Counted from the stretch's first letter, positions 18,468 to 26,544 are shown. The stretch is DNA of 64,000 nt from Anoxynatronum buryatiense (GCF_900182905.1 NZ_FXUF01000004.1:124001-188000), one strand, 5' to 3'. Notes: generated by a model from the sequence alone, not told the origin. Translations and numbers: made by a program.

Positions 18468-19406
18468 ATGGGCAGTTGCGTGGCAGCCATCGGCGCTGCC
18501 AATATTGATCTGTTGGGATTTACCGATAAAACCCTTCGCATGCGGGACTCAAACCCGGGCCGCATCGAATCATGTTTGGGAGGAGTGGCCCGTAACATTT
18601 CAGAAAACCTGGTACGTCTGGGGATTTCCACCAGTCTCATCACAGCCATCGGGGATGATGCCGGCGGCACCCAGATCCGTGAATCCTGCCGGCAATTGGG
18701 GATCGATCTGACATGCAGTCTGGAGGTGGCGGATCATCCTTCATCCACTTATATGGCCATGATGGATGAGCAGGGAGATATGGCCCTGGCCCTTTCGGAT
18801 ATGCGTATTTTGGACCGGCTGACGGTGGACCACCTGAAAACCTGCGAACCGTTGCTGGAAGACGCCGCTGTCATTGTGGCAGATGCCGGGCTGACAACTG
18901 AAGCCATGGCGTGGCTGGTGGATCGGTGGCCTGAAAAACGCATTTATCTTGACCCGGTCTCCATTGGGAAGTGCCGGCGAATGGAAATGCTCACGGGCCG
19001 GTTCCATTGTATCAAAATGAATCGCCTGGAAGCGGGATACCTGGCCGGGATGATCATCAGCGGCGAAACCGATCTGGAAGAAGCATCCCGGCGCCTGCTC
19101 GATAAAGGTGTGAAAAAGCTGTTCATTACCCTGGGAGAGCAGGGGGTGTATTATGCTGATGAAGCACTGCAGGGCATGACACCCGCTTTTCCCCTGAAGC
19201 CGGTAAATGCGACAGGTGCAGGGGATGCCTTTACGGCCGCCGTGGTTTATGGTGACCTTCAGGGCTGGTCAATGGAAGCCACTGCAAGGTTTGCAGTGCG
19301 GGCGTCGGCAGTGGCCCTTTTAAGCAGGCACACCGTCAGCGAAGACATGTCTGTGGAGACAGTCAATGCCCTTGAAGACGGACTGACAAAGGAGAAGAAC
19401 TGCTGA
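18468..19406 (+). CDS. psuK: Pseudouridine kinase (PfkB family)
   Basis: A 312-residue sugar kinase of the PfkB/ribokinase family. It contains AAIGAANIDLLG, the GG motif of CLGGVARNISENLVRLG, and the ATP/anion-hole motif NATGAGDAFTAA. The next gene is psuG, so the substrate is best assigned as pseudouridine, giving pseudouridine 5'-phosphate. The ATG at 18468 is seven bases after GGGAGG. The frame is open upstream, but that part overlaps the promoter -10. The two genes are separated by about 150 bases holding a hairpin. Confidence 0.85.
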   Translation: MGSCVAAIGAANIDLLGFTDKTLRMRDSNPGRIESCLGGVARNISENLVRLGISTSLITAIGDDAGGTQIRESCRQLGIDLTCSLEVADHPSSTYMAMMDEQGDMALALSDMRILDRLTVDHLKTCEPLLEDAAVIVADAGLTTEAMAWLVDRWPEKRIYLDPVSIGKCRRMEMLTGRFHCIKMNRLEAGYLAGMIISGETDLEEASRRLLDKGVKKLFITLGEQGVYYADEALQGMTPAFPLKPVNATGAGDAFTAAVVYGDLQGWSMEATARFAVRASAVALLSRHTVSEDMSVETVNALEDGLTKEKNC

Positions 19407-19505
19407 TAAATGCTACGGGCAGCGAGGGCCACATAAAGCAGCGGCCGAATGCATGAGGGGGCTTTAACTCAATGCAAGCCGGTGTGAAGACAAATAAAAT
19501 TCGAG

Positions 19506-19532
19506 AAAAACAGCTGACTCAACAGCTGTTTT
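19506..19532 (+). other. Intercistronic hairpin between psuK and psuG
   Basis: AAAACAGCTG pairs with CAGCTGTTTT around the loop ACTCAA, a ten-base-pair stem ending in T4. It could be a weak terminator or processing site that sets the psuG level. Confidence 0.5.
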
Positions 19533-19554
19533 CAGGAATGATCAAAGGAGATTG

Positions 19555-20508
19555 ATGAAAATGGAATCGAGTCAACTATTAAAGGACCGGCTGGTCATTG
19601 CGCCGGAAGTGAAAGAAGCGCTCCAGCAGGGTAAACCGGTGGTGGCTTTGGAGTCCACCATTATCACCCATGGCATGTCTTATCCCGAAAACATTGAAAG
19701 TGCGCAGACTTCTGAAGCGATGATCCGCCAGGAAGGTGCCACGCCGGCCACCATCGCCGTCATAGGTGGAAAAATTCGTGTAGGACTGGACGCGGATGAA
19801 CTGACCTATATGGGGAAAAACAGCAGTATTCGAAAAGTGAGCCGCCGGGATTTGCCCATGATTTTGGCCAAAGAGCTGGATGGTGCCACCACTGTGGCCA
19901 CCACCATGATCGGTGCCGGCCTGGCGGGCATTCGGGTATTTGCCACGGGTGGCATTGGCGGGGTTCACCGGGGAGCCTCGGAAACCTTTGATGTTTCTGC
20001 AGATCTGATGGAGCTGGCACAAACCCCGGTGGCAGTGGTTTGCGCCGGTGCCAAGTCAATCCTGGATATCGGCCTCACCCTTGAAGTGCTGGAAACTCAC
20101 GGTGTACCGGTGGTTGGCTATCAAACCCAAGCATTTCCAGGTTTTTATGTGCGGGACAGCGGCTATGGAGTGGACGACTGTGTCGATGATGTGAAGGAAA
20201 TCGCCCGGGCCATGCAACTGAAATGGCGGTTGGGCTTAAAGGGCGGGATGGTGGTGGCAAACCCCATTCCGGAAGCGTATGAAATGGATCCGGTGCTCAT
20301 CGGCAAGAGTATCGACGAAGCAGTTGAAGCTGCTGAGGCACAGGGCGTTCGGGGAAAAGAAATCACGCCCTTCATTCTCGCCCGGCTGCACCGGGCCACT
20401 GCAGGTAAAAGTCTGGCAGCAAACAAGCAGCTGGTGTACCATAATGCCCGGGTGGCGGCACGGCTGGCGGCAGCCTATGCGTCACTGGAGACGCAGGCTG
20501 CCGATTAA
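19555..20508 (+). CDS. psuG: Pseudouridine-5'-phosphate glycosidase
   Basis: A 317-residue enzyme that splits pseudouridine 5'-phosphate into uracil and ribose 5-phosphate. Family segments include VALESTIITHGMSYPEN, EGATPATIAVIGGKI, ATGGIGGVHRGA, VVCAGAKSILDI and VANPIPE. AAAGGAG lies just upstream; ATG at 19555 or at 19561 are both possible starts. It works with PsuK to salvage RNA-derived pseudouridine. Length agrees with the family (about 310). Confidence 0.95.
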   Translation: MKMESSQLLKDRLVIAPEVKEALQQGKPVVALESTIITHGMSYPENIESAQTSEAMIRQEGATPATIAVIGGKIRVGLDADELTYMGKNSSIRKVSRRDLPMILAKELDGATTVATTMIGAGLAGIRVFATGGIGGVHRGASETFDVSADLMELAQTPVAVVCAGAKSILDIGLTLEVLETHGVPVVGYQTQAFPGFYVRDSGYGVDDCVDDVKEIARAMQLKWRLGLKGGMVVANPIPEAYEMDPVLIGKSIDEAVEAAEAQGVRGKEITPFILARLHRATAGKSLAANKQLVYHNARVAARLAAAYASLETQAAD

Positions 20509-20573
20509 AGCAGCCGGTTTGCAGTGAACGCCAATTAAAATGAGCGGAAATTCACAATTATTGGACGAAAACC

Positions 20574-20603
20574 TTTACAAAAAGAACAAACCCATGGTAT
20601 AAT
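20574..20603 (+). promoter_or_regulatory. Promoter for the c-di-GMP riboswitch leader
   Basis: TTTACA (20574-20579), 18-base spacer, and TATAAT (20598-20603) with an extended TGG. The predicted start is near 20610. Confidence 0.65.
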
Positions 20604-20680
20604 GTTGACATAAGATAGGACTCCAGCATCAAATATAAAAAAATTGAAGTTGGAGTTGAAGTCGAGTTCCATGGTATAAA

Positions 20681-20777
20681 AATGGCAAAACCGTCCGAAA
20701 GGCGGTGACGCAAAGCCACGAGTCTACGTTCCCAGCCAATGAACCAGGGGAGGGGAATATGATCGTCGGGTTGCCTG
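20681..20777 (+). ncRNA. c-di-GMP-I (GEMM) riboswitch
   Basis: The sequence shows the GEMM-I signature: GGCAAAACC starting P1, a GAAA tetraloop closing GTCC/GGC, GACGCAAAGCCACGAGTCTA, and the 3' P1 strand CGGGTTGCC (20767-20775). The following terminator 5' arm GACCCGTT could pair with CGGGT of P1. Ligand binding would then free the terminator, which suggests an OFF switch (inference). It controls two very small genes at 20938 and 21144. A further hairpin with a GGTGG/CCACC stem (20783-20797) lies between aptamer and terminator. Confidence 0.92.
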
Positions 20778-20819
20778 CGACTGGTGGCAGTGCCACCAAT
20801 GACATGAGTCACATCCGGC

Positions 20820-20847
20820 GACCCGTTTTCACAACGGGTCGCTTTTT
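20820..20847 (+). terminator. Terminator of the c-di-GMP riboswitch
   Basis: GACCCGTT (20820-20827), loop TTCAC, AACGGGTC (20833-20840), then GCTTTTT. It is the expression platform of the preceding aptamer. Confidence 0.85.
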
Positions 20848-20937
20848 GCACACTCACAAGGAAAACCTTTACATGCACACTTCGTTTGCAGATGCTGGTT
20901 CCAATACCATCAAAAAGGACATGAGGAGAACTGGATC

Positions 20938-21147
20938 ATGGAAAAATGGACGGTGAAAACAGTTGTGTGTGAGGAGAATATGTGCTTAGCCGAACATTTA
21001 ATGAACCCTTTTGGCGTGGTGATTGTGCCGGCAGGAACGCCTCTGACACCGGGACTAAAAATAACACTGGCAGCAATGGGGATTGACAGAATTCCCGTTT
21101 GTGAAATGGACAGCAAGGAGAACTCATGGAGGAGGAACAGCGCATGA
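20938..21147 (+). CDS. Small c-di-GMP-riboswitch-controlled protein 1
   Basis: A 69-residue soluble protein with no signal or membrane segment. The core (CLAEHLMNPFGVVIVPAGTP then LAAMGIDRIPV) resembles the second small protein immediately downstream. It also resembles a short beta-rich module found at the N-terminus of many clostridial HD-GYP phosphodiesterases (LA-D-G-LL-KGT-LT pattern). That resemblance is from memory and is not proof of function. GAGGAG precedes the ATG. Its stop overlaps the next start (ATGA), so the two are translationally coupled. It is the first gene after the GEMM riboswitch. Confidence 0.65.
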   Translation: MEKWTVKTVVCEENMCLAEHLMNPFGVVIVPAGTPLTPGLKITLAAMGIDRIPVCEMDSKENSWRRNSA

Positions 21148-21347
21148 AAAAAGAACGGATTCCCATTGACAAATGTGATGGCAGCATGGTTTTATCAGAA
21201 GATCTCTATAATGACGTGGGTTTACTCTTATTAACCAAAGGCACCCGGTTGACCCAGGACAAAGTTTCGGTGCTGGTGCGTCGGGGAGTTACCTGCGTGC
21301 CGGTTGAAGTGGAACAACTTCAATCGATGCAAATTGGGGCACAATGA
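21144..21347 (+). CDS. Small c-di-GMP-riboswitch-controlled protein 2 (paralogue)
   Basis: A 67-residue protein with core MVLSEDLYNDVGLLLLTKGT then LVRRGVTCVPV. It aligns with protein 1 (G-V/L-hydrophobic, GT-P/R-LT, then G-I/V-x-x-x-PV), so the pair probably arose by duplication. GGAGGAGG nine bases upstream favours the ATG at 21144 over the one at 21126. No catalytic motif is visible. It could be a regulatory subunit or a free-standing copy of the HD-GYP leader module; the function is unknown. Confidence 0.65.
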   Translation: MKKERIPIDKCDGSMVLSEDLYNDVGLLLLTKGTRLTQDKVSVLVRRGVTCVPVEVEQLQSMQIGAQ

Positions 21348-21423
21348 CTCGGATTGAGGCTGTTTTCTACAAAAATAACCACGTCGCGCCAAAAACACTT
21401 TGAAAAAGAGGATGAAAGAATCG

Positions 21424-21460
21424 CCAGGAATAACCGTTTTCGGATAATTCCTGTTTTTTT
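21424..21460 (+). terminator. Terminator after the two small genes
   Basis: CAGGAAT (21424-21430) pairs with ATTCCTG (21446-21452), with an inner CCG/CGG stem, followed by eight or more T. Confidence 0.85.
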
Positions 21461-21477
21461 TGCCTTTTTTCTTGGAA

Positions 21478-21491
21478 TACAAACGTTTTCA
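21478..21491 (+). promoter_or_regulatory. Upstream cre-like site
   Basis: TACAAACGTTTTCA matches 12 of 14 positions of the CcpA operator TGWAANCGNTNWCA. Its centre lies 28 bases upstream of a better copy. Confidence 0.45.
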
Positions 21492-21505
21492 GAGCAATAT
21501 TAAAA

Positions 21506-21519
21506 TGAAAACGTTTTCT
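21506..21519 (+). promoter_or_regulatory. cre-like CcpA operator
   Basis: TGAAAACGTTTTCT matches 13 of 14 positions of the catabolite-responsive element consensus. It abuts the -35 of the promoter at 21524, a position from which CcpA could repress or activate. Confidence 0.6.
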
Positions 21520-21523
21520 TCTA

Positions 21524-21552
21524 TTGAAATATCATGTAAAGATGTGTATAAT
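21524..21552 (+). promoter_or_regulatory. Promoter for DUF3870 and the downstream catabolic genes
   Basis: TTGAAA (21524-21529), 17-base spacer, perfect TATAAT (21547-21552). The start would be near 21559, about 40 bases before the DUF3870 gene. Confidence 0.75.
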
Positions 21553-21597
21553 TCTAAACAAGAATCTTTCGAATATTTCGCAACGGTGGTGAAGCAA

Positions 21598-21966
21598 ATG
21601 AGTTCCTATCCACAAGAGACGGTCTACTTCATTTCTTACGCCAAACTGCCGGGCGAAATTCCGGCGGCAACCATGCATCGTGTGGTGGGCATTGGACTCA
21701 TTATCCACCAGGAAACCGGCGAAATTCTGGATGTTTCCTGCACGCTGCTTACCCGGGAAGCCCGTGAGTTTCTAAAATCAGTGCTGCAGGGTCATAATGT
21801 TCACGAAGAGGAATCAGAAGCCATTGTGGAACTGATTCGAAGCCGTTACCATGGATTGGCGCAAAAAGCTGTCTGTGTGGCCGTCAAAGGTTCCATTGAG
21901 CGGTACTTTCAGTGGAAAAATTCCGGGCAGTCCACAGAACCGGTATTAAACGACAAAGAATCCTGA
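21598..21966 (+). CDS. DUF3870 domain protein
   Basis: A 122-residue protein of the uncharacterised DUF3870 family. Segments include ETVYFISYAKLPGEIPA, GIGLIIHQETGEILDVSCTL, LTREAREFL and SRYHGLAQKAVCVAVK. The frame is open upstream, but the promoter -10 lies inside that part. GGTGGTGA seven bases ahead of the ATG at 21598 sets the start. In this window it leads a catabolic unit of aminotransferase, BKACE and TAXI-TRAP transporter, and my recollection is that the family is often found next to such genes. It may be a small-molecule sensor or an enzyme accessory protein; no function is known. Confidence 0.75.
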   Translation: MSSYPQETVYFISYAKLPGEIPAATMHRVVGIGLIIHQETGEILDVSCTLLTREAREFLKSVLQGHNVHEEESEAIVELIRSRYHGLAQKAVCVAVKGSIERYFQWKNSGQSTEPVLNDKES

Positions 21967-22011
21967 AAGAAGAACTGAATAAGATCGCCTGATCTGCTGC
22001 TTTGCTGACAT

Positions 22012-22034
22012 CCATGATGATCACCCCATCATGG
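22012..22034 (+). other. Hairpin in the leader of the aminotransferase gene
   Basis: CCATGATG (22012-22019), loop of seven, CATCATGG (22027-22034). It lies just before the larger terminator-like structure. Confidence 0.45.
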
Positions 22035-22046
22035 AAAAGTGAGTGA

Positions 22047-22133
22047 AATCCAGTAATACAGGATCTGGTTTACGCTGTTGTCACCCTTTTTCAATGGGCA
22101 GCAGCCACCGGAACCTGTTCTGCTGGATTTTTT
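22047..22133 (+). terminator. Large attenuator-like terminator before the aminotransferase gene
   Basis: AATCCAG (22047-22053) pairs with CTGGATT (22123-22129) and ACAGG (22058-22062) with CCTGT (22114-22118). A further GCTGTTG/CAGCAGC-type stem lies inside, and T6 follows. The 87-base structure ends about 58 bases before the aminotransferase start. It may only end the DUF3870 transcript, or it may attenuate read-through into the catabolic genes. Confidence 0.6.
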
Positions 22134-22190
22134 GTCGTCTTTATGAATCTTTTTCATGGTTAGACGAAGCATCAGAAAGGGGGAAAATGC

Positions 22191-23549
22191 ATGAGTCAGA
22201 ACAAAGCGCCAAAGAACCATGTGTTTTATCGAAACCAGAACTGGAAGTATCCCCGAATTGAACGGGGAGAAGGTGTATACCTTGTGGGTGAGGATGGCAG
22301 GCGGTATATTGATGCCTGTTCCGGATCTGCCGTCGCCAATATTGGCCACGGCAACAAAGAAGTGGCAGCCTTCGCCAAAGAACAAATGGAGCGGGTGGCC
22401 TTTACTCATCTGTCCCGGTGGACGGTGGACACCATTGAAAAATGTGCTGAAAAAGTGTGCCAATGGACGCCGGGAGACTTGAACCACGTCTATTTTGTCT
22501 CCGGCGGTTCAGAATCGACAGAGACCGCCATTAAAATGGCCCGGCAGTACTTTGTGGAGCGGGATGGCAAAGACAGTCCCAAATGGAAGGTGATCACCAA
22601 ATGGAACTCCTTCCATGGCAATACCCTGGGTGCCCTTTCCATGACGGGTATTCCGGGACGCCGGCAGATTTATGAGCCCATGCTCATTGATTTTCCCAAG
22701 ATTCCTCAATTTTACCATTACCGCAATCCCTGGAATGCAGCCACCCTGGAAGAAACCAGCCGGCTGGCAGCCCAGGCGCTGGAAACAGAAATTCTGAAGC
22801 AAGGTGCGGCATCTGTTGCTGCCTTTATTACAGAACCTGTGGTGGGGTCGGCCATACCGGGAGTTCATCCTGACAAAATTTATTTTGATATGGTGCGTGA
22901 GATCTGCACCAAATACGATGTGCTCCTCATTATGGATGAGGTAATGGCGGGTTTTGGCCGTACGGGAAAACATTTTGCCTCCGACCACTACCAGGTGGTG
23001 CCTGACATCATCACCTGCGCCAAGGGCATGAGCTCAGGCTATACACCAATTGGAGCCGCCGTCTGCAACGAAGAGATATTTGACACCATCATGGTGAAAG
23101 GTTCCGGTAATTTTATTCATGGCCATACCTACGCCAGCAACCCCCTTTCCTGCGGGATCGCCTGGAAGGTGCTGGAGATCATTGAACGGGAAGGCTACGT
23201 GGCCAATGCTGCCCTACAGGGTGCATATTTTGGGGAACGCCTCGAAGAGCTGTACCGGTACCCCATAGTGGGAGATATCCGGGGCAAAGGACTGATGATG
23301 GGAATTGAATTTGTGAAAGAAAAAACAAGCAAAGAACCCTTCGACACTGCAGCCAATTGCAAAGGAAAGTTCACACTCAATTGCCTGGATGCGGGACTGG
23401 TTCCCTATCCCGGTGGTGGATCGGTGGATGGCAGCCGGGGCGACGATACCCTGCTGGCACCGCCCATTACCATCACCAGGGAAGAGGTGGATGAGTTGAT
23501 GGAAGGTCTGCACACAGCCATTGCCAAGACCTGTGAAGAACTTCTCTAA
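22191..23549 (+). CDS. Class III PLP-dependent aminotransferase
   Basis: A 452-residue fold-type I aminotransferase of the class III (omega-amino acid/aspartate aminotransferase-like) family. Visible motifs are SGSAVANIGHG, the PLP phosphate site SGGSESTETAIK, KWNSFHGNT, the DEVMAGFGRTG motif with the cofactor-binding Asp, and the Schiff-base lysine in TCAKGMSSGYTPIGA. AAAGGGGG precedes the ATG. It is followed by a BKACE enzyme and a TAXI-TRAP transporter. It probably removes the amino group from an imported amino acid to yield a keto acid for the BKACE enzyme. The actual substrate cannot be read from the sequence. Confidence 0.88.
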   Translation: MSQNKAPKNHVFYRNQNWKYPRIERGEGVYLVGEDGRRYIDACSGSAVANIGHGNKEVAAFAKEQMERVAFTHLSRWTVDTIEKCAEKVCQWTPGDLNHVYFVSGGSESTETAIKMARQYFVERDGKDSPKWKVITKWNSFHGNTLGALSMTGIPGRRQIYEPMLIDFPKIPQFYHYRNPWNAATLEETSRLAAQALETEILKQGAASVAAFITEPVVGSAIPGVHPDKIYFDMVREICTKYDVLLIMDEVMAGFGRTGKHFASDHYQVVPDIITCAKGMSSGYTPIGAAVCNEEIFDTIMVKGSGNFIHGHTYASNPLSCGIAWKVLEIIEREGYVANAALQGAYFGERLEELYRYPIVGDIRGKGLMMGIEFVKEKTSKEPFDTAANCKGKFTLNCLDAGLVPYPGGGSVDGSRGDDTLLAPPITITREEVDELMEGLHTAIAKTCEELL

Positions 23550-23688
23550 AGGGAGACAGTCATCAGGGAGTATGGACTAGGGTTGACGGCCTCTCATTTC
23601 ATCATCGCCAGTCATTACGCGCCACAAGGCACGTCATCTGAAGCGAGTGAACCGACAATTGAAGCAAGTGAATGGAGGAGAATTCTGA

Positions 23689-24504
23689 ATGGATAAATTG
23701 ATTATCACCATTGCCCCCACGGGAAATGTGCCGACAAAAGAGCTGAATCCCACCACGCCGGTGACGCCGGCTGAAATAGTGGCAGATCTGAAGGCCTGTG
23801 AGGCCATGGGAGCCGCCATTGCCCATATTCATGTGAGAGACGAAGAACAGCGCCCCACCTGCGACCGGTCGATTTTCGCGGAAGTACTGGATATCATGAA
23901 AAAAGAAAATGTCTCTCTTATTCGGCAGGTATCCACGGGAGCCAGGGGCGGCGGTAACACAGCCCAGTGGCGCAGCCAGATGCTGGATCTCAATGTGGAA
24001 ATGGCCAGTCTGTCCACCGGTTCATCCAACTTTCCCAATGGGGTGAATGCCAACCCGCCGGAACTGATTGAGCATCTCATAAATAAAATGACGGCCCATA
24101 ACGTGAAACCGGAGATTGAAGCCTTTGACGTGGCCATGATTGATAACGCCACGTATTTGATGAAAAAAGGGGTTCTGAAGGCCCCCCTTCATTTCAATCT
24201 GGTGATGAACGTTCCTGGTTCCATTGCAGGAACCCCCAAAAATCTCATGCATATGATTGAAAGCCTTCCACAGGGATCCACCTTCAGCGTGATGGGGGTG
24301 GGAAGAGCCCAGGTGCAGATGCTGGCCCTGTCCATTGCCATGGGAGGCCACGTACGCACCGGCCTTGAAGATGTGCTGGTGATGCCGGATAAAACGCCCG
24401 CCAGTAACCGGCTGTTGATGCAGCAGGTGGTGAACATCGCCAAAGCGCTGGGAAGAGAAATCGCCACACCGGATGAAGCCCGGCAGATACTGGGGTTGAT
24501 CTGA
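23689..24504 (+). CDS. BKACE family beta-keto acid cleavage enzyme (Kce-like)
   Basis: A 271-residue TIM-barrel enzyme of the BKACE (DUF849) family, which condenses a beta-keto acid with acetyl-CoA to give acetoacetate and a CoA ester. Metal-binding HIHVRD lies near residue 45, EIEAFD near 144, and GVGRAQ and EDVLVMPD later; the end AREIL-like EIATPDEARQILGL is typical. Kce, the 3-keto-5-aminohexanoate cleavage enzyme of lysine fermentation, is one member, so a lysine role is possible given kal at 12.1 kb. The aminotransferase and transporter context suggests another amino-derived substrate instead. GGAGGAG precedes the ATG. Confidence 0.85.
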   Translation: MDKLIITIAPTGNVPTKELNPTTPVTPAEIVADLKACEAMGAAIAHIHVRDEEQRPTCDRSIFAEVLDIMKKENVSLIRQVSTGARGGGNTAQWRSQMLDLNVEMASLSTGSSNFPNGVNANPPELIEHLINKMTAHNVKPEIEAFDVAMIDNATYLMKKGVLKAPLHFNLVMNVPGSIAGTPKNLMHMIESLPQGSTFSVMGVGRAQVQMLALSIAMGGHVRTGLEDVLVMPDKTPASNRLLMQQVVNIAKALGREIATPDEARQILGLI

Positions 24505-24667
24505 TCAGCCAGGCAGTCCGGCGGCAGCCCATGATATTCAACGTGGATCAAAGACTTTTGGATGGTGCTACACAACTGTCTGAGAAGTCATGATCATAGA
24601 AAGGAAGCAGCAACACAAGCAGCCAGGTAAGAGAACCATCAGTCAGGAAAATGAAAAGGGGGATTTT

Positions 24668-25708
24668 ATGAAAAAGCGACAAATGAGTTTGTTATTGGCC
24701 CTGGTATTGGTAGTCAGCCTGATGTTGGCGGGCTGTGGCGGCGGCGGAGCCTCTGAACCGGCACCGGCACCTGAAAACGGTGAAGAAACACCGGCCCCGG
24801 CCCCGGCAGCTTCCGCCGGCTCTCAGGAACTACTTTTCGCCACCGGCGGAACAGCGGGCACTTACTACCCATTGGGTGGTGCCATTGCAGCCATGTGGAA
24901 CGACAACATTGACAATGTGAACGTCACCATTCAGCCTTCAGGCGCTTCTGTGGAAAACCTGCGCTTGCTGAATACCCGGGATGCCGACATTGTGATGGCC
25001 ATGAACAATATCGCCGAAGATGCATGGCTGGGGCAGGGCTCCTTTGACGGTACCGCCGTTCAGGGATTCCGGGCTGTGGGCGTCATATATCCTGAAATCA
25101 TTCAGGGTGTTGGTCTGGTGGAAAGCGGCGTGCTTACCATGAATGACCAAATCGGTAAAACTGTTGCAGGCGGCCCTCCGGGAAGCGGAACTGCTGCCAC
25201 CACACCCCATATTTTCGAGGCTTATGGTATTGGTGAAGGGGACATGACCGTTGTGAACGACACCTTTGGTGATGCGGTTGATAAAATGAAAGACGGCCAT
25301 GTGGATGCTGCCTGGAACGTACTGGGAGCACCGGCTTCAGCCATCGTTGATCTGCTGACGGTACGCGAAGTGGCCTTCCTGGAAATCACCGGTGACGAAC
25401 TGGAAGCCCTGCAGGATTCTTTCCCGCTGATCGCTCCCTGGGTGATTCCTGCCGGTACTTACAGCTATCGGGGCACCGACTATCCTGACATCCACACCAT
25501 CGCCCTGCAGGCGGTTCTCTACGTACGGGATGACATGGATGAAGAAACAGTTTACAACCTGGTTAAGTACATGTATGAAGAAACCGACGCCATCACCCGT
25601 TCACACCAAACCGGCAGCCAGATTTTGCTGGAAAATGCCCTTAACGGTATTACCACAGAGTTTCACCCGGGTGCTGTGCGCTACTATGAAGAACAGGGTA
25701 TGATGTAA
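24668..25708 (+). CDS. TAXI-family TRAP transporter solute-binding lipoprotein
   Basis: A 346-residue periplasmic-type binding lipoprotein. The signal ends in LMLAGC, followed by a Pro/Ala/Glu-rich linker. The mature start FATGGTAGTYYPLGGAIA is the TAXI signature, and PPGSGTAATTPHIFEAYG follows. AAGGGGG supports the ATG at 24668. It delivers substrate to the fused TRAP permease at 26508. A strong hairpin follows the gene and may stabilise this part of the mRNA, giving extra binding protein. Confidence 0.9.
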   Translation: MKKRQMSLLLALVLVVSLMLAGCGGGGASEPAPAPENGEETPAPAPAASAGSQELLFATGGTAGTYYPLGGAIAAMWNDNIDNVNVTIQPSGASVENLRLLNTRDADIVMAMNNIAEDAWLGQGSFDGTAVQGFRAVGVIYPEIIQGVGLVESGVLTMNDQIGKTVAGGPPGSGTAATTPHIFEAYGIGEGDMTVVNDTFGDAVDKMKDGHVDAAWNVLGAPASAIVDLLTVREVAFLEITGDELEALQDSFPLIAPWVIPAGTYSYRGTDYPDIHTIALQAVLYVRDDMDEETVYNLVKYMYEETDAITRSHQTGSQILLENALNGITTEFHPGAVRYYEEQGMM

Positions 25709-25759
25709 CCGGAAAAACAGCTTTGATGCAGTCTGGAAAACGCGATTCTGAAGATATTG

Positions 25760-25780
25760 CCGGGCGGCAGCGCCGCCCGG
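25760..25780 (+). other. Stable stem-loop after the binding-protein gene
   Basis: CCGGGCGGC (25760-25768), three-base loop, GCCGCCCGG (25772-25780). No T-run follows. Such hairpins often protect the mRNA of a solute-binding protein from 3' decay. Confidence 0.6.
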
Positions 25781-25848
25781 TAGTATTTACATGTGACACC
25801 CCTTTCAATGATCAAAAAAGGGGAAGCGGTGAAGGGACCATCCATCGA

Positions 25849-26544
25849 ATGAAGGACCCCGTAAAAAGCATAAGAGGCATAAAAAGTATAAATAGCGTAA
25901 AAAGCAGTGGAAAACAGCGTCAGGAAAGTCTGTCGGTCAATGAATCGGCTGGAATGCCTGAATGCATGGTTGATAACAGACGCAAGATGAAGTGTTTTAA
26001 GCCGTTGGGGTTCCTGACGGCAGGACTGGCGTTGGTGTTGCTGTATCTGTATTGGATGCCGGTGACGGTGCTGCAGATTTATGAAGAAGAGTGGCAGCCA
26101 TCATCCATCACACGCCTGGCACAGTATCCCATTGAAAAGGGTGAAACCTTTACCATTATCTGGACTCATTCCGTCACCCGACAGCCGGTGACAGAAGTCT
26201 ACCGGCTCAATGACGATCTGACCATTGGCATTGAGGAAATGCTTTTTAACGAGCATGGCCCCAACCTGCCATCCGGGCCGGAGGGCAGCACTCTGTGGGA
26301 AATCAAGAACGGCATGTTTCGAGTTTATAACTATGATATGGTCTTTGAAGCGTTGCCGGTACGCATCGGCCAAATGGTGGCTGATCATACACTGGTGATT
26401 CGTCATAAGACCATCCCCCTTCAGGAACTGTCGCGTCCGGGAGGCTTCATCACCATTCATCCGCAACAGACCAATGCATTACAGTATTTGTTTGAGGAGG
26501 GAAGACTGTGGCTGATAACGAAAATAAGCAAGGAAACCGCATAG
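25849..26544 (+). CDS. DUF1850 protein of the TAXI-TRAP system
   Basis: About 231 residues from the ATG at 25849; starts at 25966 or further upstream cannot be excluded. A low-complexity Lys/Ser stretch precedes a single membrane helix (FLTAGLALVLLYLYWMP). The domain after it has FTIIWTHSVTRQPVTEVYRL, EMLFNEHGPNLPSGPEG and LSRPGGFITI, the DUF1850 pattern. Genes of this family accompany TAXI-type TRAP transporters; the role is unknown. It overlaps the permease start by 37 bases. The AAGGGA 11 bases before 25849 is the best ribosome site seen. Confidence 0.72.
   Translation: MKDPVKSIRGIKSINSVKSSGKQRQESLSVNESAGMPECMVDNRRKMKCFKPLGFLTAGLALVLLYLYWMPVTVLQIYEEEWQPSSITRLAQYPIEKGETFTIIWTHSVTRQPVTEVYRLNDDLTIGIEEMLFNEHGPNLPSGPEGSTLWEIKNGMFRVYNYDMVFEALPVRIGQMVADHTLVIRHKTIPLQELSRPGGFITIHPQQTNALQYLFEEGRLWLITKISKETA

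Noticed and set aside
20705-20956. Small frame across the c-di-GMP riboswitch
   Set aside because: It runs through the aptamer and terminator, whose structures explain the sequence.
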